Of a stretch of 64,000 bases of DNA, positions 18,765-26,348 are shown in pieces; position 1 is the stretch's first letter, and every line of letters starts with the position of its first letter. Where the stretch lies: the NCBI GenBank assembly GCA_034044135.1, contig CP139021.1, positions 1,751,635 through 1,815,634 on the forward strand, given 5' to 3'. The position numbers and the translations under genes are program-made. The notes under the pieces are model-generated. The model was not told where the DNA came from and did no database searches. It saw only the letters and a list, made by a program, of their open reading frames with translations. The stretch comes from Flammeovirgaceae bacterium SG7u.111 (GTDB lineage: Bacteria; Bacteroidota; Bacteroidia; Cytophagales; Flammeovirgaceae).

Positions 18765-19925
18765 CTGAGTACATGACAAAAATAAAAGGCAAGCCATCAA
18801 AAGGTTATTTTTGAGTTGCGAGACAAAAAAACAACCTAGATGACAAGCCTGTATAAAAGTAAAGAATTGCAATTGATTTTGCAGCAAGAGTTGGGAGGAA
18901 ATAAAGCCAGAATAACGTTGTTGAGTTATTTAATCATATCGGTTTTGAAAGTAAGGAGCGTGAATTTCAAACGATTGGCGACAGGATATGATAATGGGGT
19001 TCTTCTATCATCAAAACTTCGTAGAGTCCAGCGGTTCTTCAGCCAATTCACCTTTGCAGAAGCCCTTTATTGTAAGCTGATAATGAAAACCTTACCAATA
19101 GAAGGTAAATATGAATTAAGCCTGGACCGGACAAATTGGAAGCTGGGACAGCTCAACATCAACATTTTGTTCTTATCAGTAATTTATAAAGGAGTAGGCC
19201 TGCCCGTATTTTGGTGCACATTGGGAAATAAGCGGGGCAATTCCTCTCAAAAAGAGCGAAAAGACCTACTCAATCGTTTTATGCTCAACTTTGGAGATGA
19301 TAAGATTGCCTATTTGACAGCTGATAGAGAGTTTGTTGGCCAAGATTGGTTGGCGTATTTGACGAGCCATCAAATCCGTTATTTTATCAGGGTCCGCAAT
19401 AATATGCATATTACTTTGGCGGAAGGCAAAACGGTGAAAGCTTATTGGTTATTAATGGCTCAACGGCTAAACCGAGTATATTTTCACCCTAAAATTGTTT
19501 ATCTCAATGATACGTTGGGCTATTTCTCAGGTATTAAATATGTTGGTCAAAATGGAAAAATTGATTACCTGATATTGGTTTCCTATAACCAAGAAGACTT
19601 AAGCCTAGACATCTATAAAAACCGTTGGCAGATAGAAACTATGTTCAGGGCTTTCAAGTCGGCTGGTTTTAATTTGGAAGATACCCATATTACTGATTAT
19701 GAAAGATTAGACACCCTGATAAAAGTCATTTCCATTGCTTTTGTTTGGTCTTACAGCGTAGGCATTTACCTTAATGATTGTGTCAAAAAAATAGCAATTA
19801 AAAACCACGGCAGGAGGGCCGTAAGCTTCTTTACTTACGGGCTTGATTTCCTTACCAATGCTTTTATCAATACAATTAGAAACGACATCAAAATCGCTTT
19901 TAAGATTTTTTTGTCATGTACTTAG
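18765..19925 (+). mobile_element. complete IS4-family insertion sequence (1161 bp)
   Basis: Ends are CTGAGTACATGACAAAAA on the left and, reverse-complemented, CTAAGTACATGACAAAAA on the right (17 of 18 match). A perfect 9-base duplication flanks them. One intact transposase gene fills the element, and its TAG stop is the last three bases of the right end. Intact ends, intact gene and perfect duplication indicate a recent insertion and a possibly active copy. Joining the flanks restores a longer lipoprotein gene (minus strand), so the target can be read directly. Confidence 0.93.
18840..19925 (+). CDS. IS4-family DDE transposase
   Basis: 361 residues, no frameshift. Acidic triad candidates: Asp in ELSLDRTNW, Asp in YLTADREFVGQDW, and Glu in the IS4 signature Y-x2-R-x3-E-x6-K, seen as YKNRWQIETMFRAFK. 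These match the IS4 family catalytic core of the RNase H fold. The N-terminal 90 residues are basic and would bind the ends. The gene starts 75 bases inside the left end and its stop codon is part of the right inverted repeat. Its 3' end meets the interrupted lipoprotein gene head to tail. Confidence 0.93.
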   Translation: MTSLYKSKELQLILQQELGGNKARITLLSYLIISVLKVRSVNFKRLATGYDNGVLLSSKLRRVQRFFSQFTFAEALYCKLIMKTLPIEGKYELSLDRTNWKLGQLNINILFLSVIYKGVGLPVFWCTLGNKRGNSSQKERKDLLNRFMLNFGDDKIAYLTADREFVGQDWLAYLTSHQIRYFIRVRNNMHITLAEGKTVKAYWLLMAQRLNRVYFHPKIVYLNDTLGYFSGIKYVGQNGKIDYLILVSYNQEDLSLDIYKNRWQIETMFRAFKSAGFNLEDTHITDYERLDTLIKVISIAFVWSYSVGIYLNDCVKKIAIKNHGRRAVSFFTYGLDFLTNAFINTIRNDIKIAFKIFLSCT

Positions 19926-20335
19926 AAAAAGGATTTATCTCCTAACTTGATTTCTACAACCATTTGAGCACCCGTTGAGCTTACCCAATTTGGCAAATTT
20001 TCTGATTTGCTAATGAGAGAGTAAGCGCCAGAAGGAGCCATTTTAGTCAGTGAAGATGCTTGATAAACCATATTATCTTTTACTATGGAAATGTGACCTA
20101 TTTTCATAGTACTATCTATATCAGTTTTGTTATCTTTTACAAATTCTGCGAAAACATCTAGCTGATTTTCAATATTGAGTAAATACCCATTGAGGGTATA
20201 TTTTTCATCATTGATTAAAATCTCCTCTGGTGCAGCAATTAATGATTGTACATCGATATCATCATTAGTTGAACAGCTCTCAAATAGTAGGGCTACAGTC
20301 AATAACAATAAAATTTGAATAAAATTTTCTTTCAT
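19922..20335 (-). CDS. small lipoprotein, C-terminus replaced by IS insertion
   Basis: 137 residues as it stands. A lipoprotein signal peptide is seen (hydrophobic core, then LLFESC with Cys at about 21), so it is probably membrane-anchored; no family is recognised. The end is unusual: the last codon and the TAA stop come from the IS right end. Removing the element and one duplication copy gives an uninterrupted frame that replaces the final Phe by LIKDSDVEM and then stops (TAA in the left flank, ending near 18729), for a 145-residue original. The insertion thus cost only 9 residues, and the protein may still work. No neighbour suggests a role. Confidence 0.65.
   Translation of the reverse strand: MKENFIQILLLLTVALLFESCSTNDDIDVQSLIAAPEEILINDEKYTLNGYLLNIENQLDVFAEFVKDNKTDIDSTMKIGHISIVKDNMVYQASSLTKMAPSGAYSLISKSENLPNWVSSTGAQMVVEIKLGDKSFF
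19926..19934. repeat. right target-site duplication of the IS element
   Basis: AAAAAGGAT, identical to 18756-18764. It also codes for part of the interrupted lipoprotein gene on the minus strand. Confidence 0.9.
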
Positions 20336-20477
20336 GAGAAACGACTATTTAGGTTTGGTTTAAATCTATTTTATGTTATAAGTTTGATTGTTTTCAATGC
20401 TAGGAGAGTTTTATAAGAAGTAAGGTTGGAAAGGTAAGTGCTATTTTTTATATTCATAATTATAATAGAGTTGCTTT

Positions 20478-20597
20478 ATGGCCTTCTTGACTGGGAGTCA
20501 ATGGTTCCGCTCGATTCCTAGGGATGTGGTTTACAACCCTACTACTCCAGGAAAGTGGTTTGAGTGCTACAAACACGCCTATCGAGTTTGGAAATGA
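20478..20597 (+). pseudogene. possible gene remnant, 39-codon frame
   Basis: An ATG frame of 39 codons ending at TGA (20595-20597). It has a protein-like composition rich in Trp, Tyr, Arg and Pro (RSIPRDVVYNPTTPG, then KWFECYKHAYRVWK) and is less AT-rich than the surrounding DNA. It looks like the C-terminal end of a larger protein rather than noise, but no family is recognised and a chance frame is possible. Confidence 0.3.
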
Positions 20598-20605
20598 AAA
20601 TAAGT

Positions 20606-20632
20606 AGAGACGCTCAAAATGAGCGTCTCTTT
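20606..20632 (-). terminator. hairpin terminator after the sulfatase gene
   Basis: AGAGACGCTCA (20606-20616) pairs perfectly with TGAGCGTCTCT (20620-20630) around AAA, 18 bases past the sulfatase stop. The following minus-strand run is only weakly T-rich. Confidence 0.6.
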
Positions 20633-20650
20633 GATTCAGTAATGATTTTA

Positions 20651-21964
20651 TTACTCAAATATTTCGGGGAAAATGGGTTTTAGGTCAAGCGAGTCTCCTG
20701 TTTCCTTTTGCCATGCTACAAATTCTTTCCCAAGTTTTTTCAATAGCTTTTCGTTCCCCGTTTGGGTTATCAAGTTGGTCGTTTCCCAAGGGTCTTCTGT
20801 TACATTATAAAGCTCGGCTGCTTTTCCGTCGGGGTACATGATTAGCTTGTGGTCATTGAGGATAATCCCTCGCTGGTCGGTGAACATGGCTAGGTAGATA
20901 GAGGCGTAAGGACTTTTGTTGGTTTTCTGTTTAATGAGAGGAGAGAGGGATTTGAAGTCGATATAGTCTGGCTTTTCGGCCCCAACTAAGTCTAGCAGCG
21001 TGGGGTAGATGTCTTGCAGGTACACTCGTTGGGGGAGTTTTATATCCGAAGGGATACCGGGTCCACAAACAATTAATGGAGCGGTAGCGCTCACATTGTA
21101 AAGGCATACTTTGCCAGCCACGCCATTTTCGCCAAAGCTTATGCCATGGTCAGACATAAACACGATAATCGAGTTCTCGTATTTTCCCGATTTTTTCAAC
21201 GCTGCTATGATATCCCCAACTCGTTCGTCCATATGGGTGACCATGGCATTGTTTTGTTGGTAGCGCTCCTTCATGCTCTTGGCCCTGATGGGGTCAGAAG
21301 TGTAGTTATATTTTATGTGCGGGTGTAACGGCTCGCCATCTTTCACGCTAGGTGGAAGTTTGATTTTTGAGGTAGGGTACATGTCGTAGTATTTCTGCTC
21401 GGTTTGGCGAGGGACATGCGGTGCATTGAAAGCAACGTAGAGGAAAAAAGGATTGTCTTCTTTGGCAGCTTGATTAATGAACTCTACAGCCTCATCGCCT
21501 ACCACATCCGTGAGGTGTCCTTCCTCGGTATAATAGGTTTTCAATTGCCCAGGAAGGATATGACCTACATGGTCGAACGTATCTTGTGGTCTTTTGCCCA
21601 AGGCATGCCATTTTCCTGTAAAGTACGTGGTGTAGCCTTCTGCGCTTAGCCGCTCAGTAAGTGATGCTCCGGGCACTTTTTTAGCAGTGATTTTAGAGGC
21701 TTTCCAGATAGTAGTTCCGTTAAAAAGCATAGTTCGGCTGGGGATACATACCGCTGGCGACCAGCAGCCCATGTTGTGGGCACTAGTAAAATAAACGCCT
21801 TCTTTGGCAAGTTTATCAATGTTGGGTGTGTGCATTTCTCCAAAACCAAATGCCCCAACAGCAACGTTGCTTTGGTCGTCAGATTCGATAAGGATGATGT
21901 TGGGTTGGGCAAATGCGTATGTCGAAATTACAAGCAAAATGGTAGTTAAAATGTGTCTTTTCAC
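20651..21964 (-). CDS. exported sulfatase (CxPSR type)
   Basis: 437 residues with a signal peptide ending near AFAQ (residue 20). Metal-binding start: NIILIESDDQSN. The key motif CIPSR places Cys73 as the residue to be converted to formylglycine, with the continuation TMLFNG. Later come FTGKWHALGK and an FMSDHGISFGENG metal block. This fits a periplasmic or exported sulfate-ester hydrolase of the arylsulfatase-A type (S1), often acting on algal or animal polysaccharides. No polysaccharide utilisation locus, SusC/D pair or maturase is adjacent, so the substrate cannot be named. The gene appears monocistronic, with a hairpin downstream. Confidence 0.92.
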   Translation of the reverse strand: MKRHILTTILLVISTYAFAQPNIILIESDDQSNVAVGAFGFGEMHTPNIDKLAKEGVYFTSAHNMGCWSPAVCIPSRTMLFNGTTIWKASKITAKKVPGASLTERLSAEGYTTYFTGKWHALGKRPQDTFDHVGHILPGQLKTYYTEEGHLTDVVGDEAVEFINQAAKEDNPFFLYVAFNAPHVPRQTEQKYYDMYPTSKIKLPPSVKDGEPLHPHIKYNYTSDPIRAKSMKERYQQNNAMVTHMDERVGDIIAALKKSGKYENSIIVFMSDHGISFGENGVAGKVCLYNVSATAPLIVCGPGIPSDIKLPQRVYLQDIYPTLLDLVGAEKPDYIDFKSLSPLIKQKTNKSPYASIYLAMFTDQRGIILNDHKLIMYPDGKAAELYNVTEDPWETTNLITQTGNEKLLKKLGKEFVAWQKETGDSLDLKPIFPEIFE

Positions 21965-22350
21965 TTCTGTAAGTATTTGTGAGAGTTAAGAGCATGTTTA
22001 AAATTTAGTGTTCATGCGAAAATGCAGACTGCGGTGGCGGATCGCTTTATGGTTCTCGCAACAGAAGAAAACTTTTGAATAGTAGTGCTACCGAGTATTG
22101 GCCCAGTGAAAAAAAATATTTTGAACCGGGCAGATGCTTCTGTGAGGTACATGAAGTATGCATTTGCAGCGAAATAGATAAAATTCAAATATGCTCTGAA
22201 AATGATTACACACAAATGTAACTAGATGGATTGATTTCTAGCAACCGTAGTTATGCAAAGGATTTCCCTTATTTGCTCAAAAACAACAAAGCCTTCCCCA
22301 GAAGGGAAGGCTTTTGCCTATTGTTAAACCTATTATTTATCTATCGATAC
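21965..22350. other. 386-base intergenic region
   Basis: Between the divergent start of the sulfatase gene and the 3' end of pckA, and thus includes the sulfatase promoter region. Apart from the pckA hairpin (22288-22314) no gene or repeat is supported. A Cys-rich open frame (about 22011-22220, plus strand) lacks a start codon. Confidence 0.5.
22288..22315 (-). terminator. rho-independent terminator of pckA
   Basis: AAAGCCTTCCC (22288-22298) pairs with GGGAAGGCTTT (22304-22314) around a 5-base loop, 36 bases after the pckA stop. T-rich sequence follows on the minus strand. Confidence 0.8.
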
Positions 22351-23967
22351 TTATGCTGTTACGCCTGAGTTAGGTGCGCCAGCCAAGATTTCTTCGTTAG
22401 CATAATCTGCGTATTTCTCGAAGTTCTTGTTGAACATCTCTGCTAGTTTAGTAGCAGTTTTTTCGTAAGCAGCTTTGTCAGCCCAAGTGTTCTTAGGAAT
22501 TAATACTTCTGAAGGAACACCGTCACATGAAGTAGGAACGTTTACTCCGAAGATTGGGTCGGTAGCGTACTCTACATTGTCAAGTTTGTTTTCGAGAGCG
22601 GCAGTGATCATACCCCTAGTGTATTTCAAGCTCATTCTCTCTCCAACTCCGTAAGATCCACCAGACCATCCAGTGTTGATCAACCAAACATTCACGTCAG
22701 TTTTCTTCATGTTTTCACCAAGAATCTCTGCATATTTTGTTGGGTGGATAGGCAAGAATGCTGCACCGAAACATGCTGAGAATGTTGGTTGTGGCTCAGT
22801 GATACCCATTTCAGTACCAGCAACTTTAGAAGTAAAGCCAGAGATGAAGTGGAACATAGCCTGACCTGGAGTCAATTTAGAGATCGGAGGCAATACACCG
22901 AATGCATCACAAGTCAAGAAGAAGATGTTCTTAGGCTTAGGCCCTACTGAAGGAATCCTTGCGTTTGCTATGTGGTGGATTGGGTAAGATACCCTAGTAT
23001 TTTCAGTAACTGAATTGTCAGTGAAGTCTACAGTTCTTGTTGTGTTACCTTCAGTGAAACGAGTGTTTTCAAGGATAGCACCAAACTTAACGGCATCCCA
23101 AATTTGTGGCTCTTTTTCCTTAGAAAGGTCGATAACTTTAGCGTAGCAACCACCTTCAAAGTTGAATACTCCGTCTTCAGTCCAAGCGTGCTCGTCATCA
23201 CCAATCAAATCCCTGTTAGGATCGGCAGAAAGTGTAGTTTTACCAGTACCTGACAATCCGAAGAAGATAGCAGTGTCGTCGTTTTTGCCAACGTTAGCTG
23301 AGCAGTGCATAGAAAGGATACCTTTTTCTTGTGGTAGAACATAGTTCAACACTGAGAAGATACCTTTTTTCATCTCACCAGCATAACCAGTACCACCAAT
23401 GATGATTTGCTTTTTAGTAAAGCTAACCAAAGCGAAGTTGCTAGAACGGATACCGAAACGTTTAGGATCAACTGTGAACTCAGGAGCATCAATTACTGTC
23501 CACTCTGGCTCGAAGTTCTCTAGTTCTTCTTTAGAAGGTCTGATGAACATGTTGTCGATGAACAAATTTTGCCAAGCGTAAGTGTTTACGAAACGTACAG
23601 GAAGCGTATATTTTGGATCAGCACCTGCAAAACCGTCTCTTGCATATAAGTCTTTATCGTACAAGTAAGTGATCATCTCTTTGTAGATCTCATCAAATAC
23701 TGAAGGCTCTATTGGTTGGTTAATGTTACCCCACCATACAGTATCAGCAGTTTTTTCATCCTTCACTACATACTTGTCTTTTGGTGCACGACCTGTGAAA
23801 ATAGATGTATCTACCATCACTGCGCCTGAGTCTGCTATTACACCTTCATCATTTTTGATGATCTCTTCGTACAATTGAGATGGCTCTAAGTTCCACTTCA
23901 CGTTTGCGGATTTGATACCAAGAGAATAAAGATTTGTTTTCTTAGAACGAATACCGATTTGTTGCAT
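22351..23967 (-). CDS. pckA: ATP-dependent phosphoenolpyruvate carboxykinase
   Basis: 538 residues, full length. It converts oxaloacetate and ATP to phosphoenolpyruvate, CO2 and ADP, the first committed step of gluconeogenesis; many Bacteroidota also run it in reverse. Seen: the substrate loop FTGRAPKDKY, GGTGYAGEMKKG, the kinase P-loop FFGLSGTGKTTLS, the second metal site LIGDDEHAW, and FEGGCYAK. These are diagnostic of the ATP form rather than the GTP form. It is a single gene with its own terminator. On the minus strand TAAACTTG (24067-24060) is a near match to a -7 box about 95 bases before the start. Confidence 0.98.
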   Translation of the reverse strand: MQQIGIRSKKTNLYSLGIKSANVKWNLEPSQLYEEIIKNDEGVIADSGAVMVDTSIFTGRAPKDKYVVKDEKTADTVWWGNINQPIEPSVFDEIYKEMITYLYDKDLYARDGFAGADPKYTLPVRFVNTYAWQNLFIDNMFIRPSKEELENFEPEWTVIDAPEFTVDPKRFGIRSSNFALVSFTKKQIIIGGTGYAGEMKKGIFSVLNYVLPQEKGILSMHCSANVGKNDDTAIFFGLSGTGKTTLSADPNRDLIGDDEHAWTEDGVFNFEGGCYAKVIDLSKEKEPQIWDAVKFGAILENTRFTEGNTTRTVDFTDNSVTENTRVSYPIHHIANARIPSVGPKPKNIFFLTCDAFGVLPPISKLTPGQAMFHFISGFTSKVAGTEMGITEPQPTFSACFGAAFLPIHPTKYAEILGENMKKTDVNVWLINTGWSGGSYGVGERMSLKYTRGMITAALENKLDNVEYATDPIFGVNVPTSCDGVPSEVLIPKNTWADKAAYEKTATKLAEMFNKNFEKYADYANEEILAGAPNSGVTA

Positions 23968-24303
23968 TTTTCGATGGGTTTTGGTTATTAATATTATTTC
24001 TATAAAATTTTAATTCGTTTTTGAGAGGTTTTGCTTCCCCTTTGTTTTTTATTACAATGCAAGTTTACTCGGATAGCCAAATTTTCGAAATGACTTAAAT
24101 CATAGTTTAAATATGATTTATTCAAAAGGACGTTTTTTAGGGCTTTTTGCTTTAGTTTTTACACTAAAATCATTTTTGATTTAGCTGGCCTTGTAGTGTG
24201 TAAATAATTGATATGTAATGAATTAAAACTTTGTAGGCTTTGCTTTAAAAAAATACCTGCCGAAAAAAATAAAAAATAACTCAACCTATTTTAAAAAAAA
24301 ATA
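23968..24303. other. 336-base AT-rich gap upstream of pckA
   Basis: Between the start of pckA and the stop of the CBS protein gene, both minus. It should carry the pckA promoter (near -7 match at 24060-24067). Long A and T runs are present, but no hairpin or small gene stands out. Confidence 0.5.
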
Positions 24304-24807
24304 CTACAGATTGGATAAGCTGTTCCCAATAGAGAGCTCGCTTTTAGGCAATCGGCTACCCGCATCTTCCATATCTTTGTTCAAAAGAATCCTGTTTTTC
24401 AAGTGTCTCACCAAATCTATAGGAGTTACCATGCCCACAAGCTTTCCTTTATCTACTATAGGTAAGCAGTGGAATTGATTCTTTTCGAAAAGCAAGGCGG
24501 CATCCAGCACCGTGTGCTTGGAGGTAAGCGTCCTTACTACATGAGTCATTATTTCTTCGGCGGTAATAGACCCATAAATTTCTTCGTTCACCTGCTGGTC
24601 TTCTTCAGGTTTCAAGTTTGCACCGTAGGTCACGCGCAAAAAATCAGATTGGCTAATGATACCGACCATCCTGCCTTGATTAATGACGGGAAGGTGGCGG
24701 AAATGGTAGAGATCGAATGTTTCTTTGATCACAGAGAGCTTGTCTTTGGGCTCTACGGTGAAAATCTGGGTCATCATTACTTTGGATATAGGGACGTTGA
24801 GTTTCAT
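24304..24807 (-). CDS. two-CBS-domain protein
   Basis: 167 residues made almost entirely of two CBS motifs: residues about 10-65 (VPISKVMMTQIFTVEP... HLPVINQGRMVGIISQSDFL) and about 82-140 (AEEIMTHVVRTLTS... CLPIVDKGKLVGMVTPIDLV), then a Ser/Asn/Leu tail. Such stand-alone pairs bind adenine nucleotides and act as energy or stress sensors. No fused effector domain is present and the neighbours (pckA, purM) are both ATP-related, though that may be coincidence. The start is the ATG at 24807. Confidence 0.9.
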   Translation of the reverse strand: MKLNVPISKVMMTQIFTVEPKDKLSVIKETFDLYHFRHLPVINQGRMVGIISQSDFLRVTYGANLKPEEDQQVNEEIYGSITAEEIMTHVVRTLTSKHTVLDAALLFEKNQFHCLPIVDKGKLVGMVTPIDLVRHLKNRILLNKDMEDAGSRLPKSELSIGNSLSNL

Positions 24808-25002
24808 AAGCTTGTTACTTTTTGGTAGATTTTAGGGGGTATAATCTGCTAAAAGTTACGATATTAAAATATGATCTTCATCATAGAAAGGCAAAAATAT
24901 AAAAACTTCTTTTTCAGTTAATTGCCTATTAAAAGACCTTTCGTGCTTAAGAATGTTCTTTATAAATACCCAAAGCGAACCATTTTCTAGTGATCGATTT
25001 CT

Positions 25003-25010
25003 TATTTTTG
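25003..25010 (+). promoter_or_regulatory. possible -7 promoter element before purM
   Basis: TATTTTTG, an exact TAnnTTTG match, 79 bases before the purM ATG; no -33 TTG at normal spacing. The leader between holds a small A/T hairpin (TTTTGAAT with ATTCAAAA, about 25034-25055). Confidence 0.35.
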
Positions 25011-25088
25011 CCCCAGAAGTTGTTTTTTGAATAAAAAATTCAAAACAGCTTCACAGTTTTTTCACCCCAATAAAAAATTGACCAAATC

Positions 25089-26258
25089 ATGCAGGAGGAA
25101 AGATATAGGCAAAGAGGCGTTTCGGCTGATAAAGAAGATATTCACAAGGCAATCAAAAACTTGGACAAAGGGCTTTTCCCAAAGGCTTTTTGCAAGATAG
25201 TGCCCGATTTGCTGGGCAACGATCCTGAGCAATGCGTGATTATGCATGCCGACGGTGCAGGCACAAAATCTTCCCTCGCTTATATGTACTGGAAAGAAAC
25301 AGGCGATATTTCAGTGTGGGAAGGAATTGCCCAAGATGCCATCATCATGAACGTAGATGATCTGCTTTGCGTAGGCGCAACCGATAATATGTTGCTTTCT
25401 TCTACCATTGGTAGGAACAAGAACCTAGTGCCCGGCGAGGTGATTTCGGCAATTATCAACGGAACGGAAGCAGTGCTGGAAAACCTGCGCGACCATGGGG
25501 TGAACATCCACAGCACGGGAGGGGAAACTGCCGATGTTGGGGATTTGGTTCGGACAATCATAGTAGATAATACCATCACTGCCCGCATGAAACGCAGCGA
25601 GGTGGTGAACAATGCAAATATAAAAGCAGGCGATGTGATCGTGGGCTTGGCTTCCTTTGGGCAAGCTACGTACGAAAGTGCCTACAATGGCGGTATGGGC
25701 AGCAATGGGCTCACCTCAGCTCGTCACGATGTGTTTGGCAAGTACCTTGCGGAAAAATACCCTGAAAGCTTCGATCCGGGCGTTCCCTCTGACTTGGTAT
25801 ATTCGGGTTCAAAAAAACTGACCGACAGCGTAGAAGGTAGCCCTTTGGATGCTGGTCAGTTGGTGCTTTCTCCCACGCGAACTTATGCGCCCGTTATTAA
25901 GAAAATATTGGACGGTTACCGCAACGAGGTGCACGGTATGGTGCATTGCAGCGGCGGAGCGCAGACCAAAATCCTTCACTTTGTAGAGGGGCTACATATT
26001 ATTAAAGACAACCTGTTCGATTGCCCTCCACTTTTCAAGCTCATCCAAGAAGAGAGTAAAACGGATTGGAAGGAAATGTACAAAGTCTTCAACATGGGGC
26101 ATAGGATGGAAATCTACCTCGATGAAAAATATGCCCAAGACATCATCGATATCTCCACCTCTTTCGGCATAGAAGCACAAATAGTAGGCAGGGTAGAAGC
26201 TGCCGACCAGAAAAAGGCAACTATCCGAAGCCAGTTTGGTGAGTTTATTTATGGCTAG
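25089..26258 (+). CDS. purM: phosphoribosylformylglycinamidine cyclo-ligase (AIR synthase)
   Basis: 389 residues, slightly longer than E. coli PurM (~345), as in other Bacteroidota. It closes the imidazole ring of purines using ATP (FGAM to AIR). Seen: RQRGVSADKEDIHKAI, the MHADGAGTKSS loop, MNVDDLLCVGA (ATP and metal), STGGETADVGD, and late HCSGGAQTKILHF with FNMGHRMEIYL. The usual N-terminal half (AIRS) and C-terminal half (AIRS_C) are both present. Single gene; a perfect 30-base palindrome lies 22 bases after its stop. Confidence 0.95.
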   Translation: MQEERYRQRGVSADKEDIHKAIKNLDKGLFPKAFCKIVPDLLGNDPEQCVIMHADGAGTKSSLAYMYWKETGDISVWEGIAQDAIIMNVDDLLCVGATDNMLLSSTIGRNKNLVPGEVISAIINGTEAVLENLRDHGVNIHSTGGETADVGDLVRTIIVDNTITARMKRSEVVNNANIKAGDVIVGLASFGQATYESAYNGGMGSNGLTSARHDVFGKYLAEKYPESFDPGVPSDLVYSGSKKLTDSVEGSPLDAGQLVLSPTRTYAPVIKKILDGYRNEVHGMVHCSGGAQTKILHFVEGLHIIKDNLFDCPPLFKLIQEESKTDWKEMYKVFNMGHRMEIYLDEKYAQDIIDISTSFGIEAQIVGRVEAADQKKATIRSQFGEFIYG

Positions 26259-26280
26259 GAAATTATAAATATAAAACAGT

Positions 26281-26310
26281 AAAGGGCATCCATGATCATG
26301 GATGCCCTTT
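26281..26310. terminator. perfect palindrome, bidirectional terminator
   Basis: Thirty bases, each half AAAGGGCATCCATGA or its exact complement, with only a GATC-type turn in the middle. It sits between the convergent purM gene and the iron operon. Confidence 0.8.
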
Positions 26311-26348
26311 ACTTGTTTACTTTGTTGTCAGATAATCAGAGCACGTTT

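Larger units (their letters stand above)
20336..20650. other. 315-base gap with an orphan 39-codon reading frame
   Basis: The gap lies between the lipoprotein gene promoter side (minus) and the sulfatase stop. It holds the short frame described separately at 20478-20597 and a strong hairpin at 20606-20630. The 20336-20470 part is AT-rich and shows nothing definite. Confidence 0.5.

Noticed and set aside
20484-20530. tRNA-like look of TTGACTGGGAGTCAA followed by GATTCCTAGG
   Set aside because: The stem-loop sizes do not fit an anticodon arm and no acceptor or D arm can be built around it.
22011-22220. Cys-rich open frame on the plus strand between sulfatase and pckA genes
   Set aside because: Stop codon just upstream and no ATG, GTG or TTG near its beginning; no recognisable domain.
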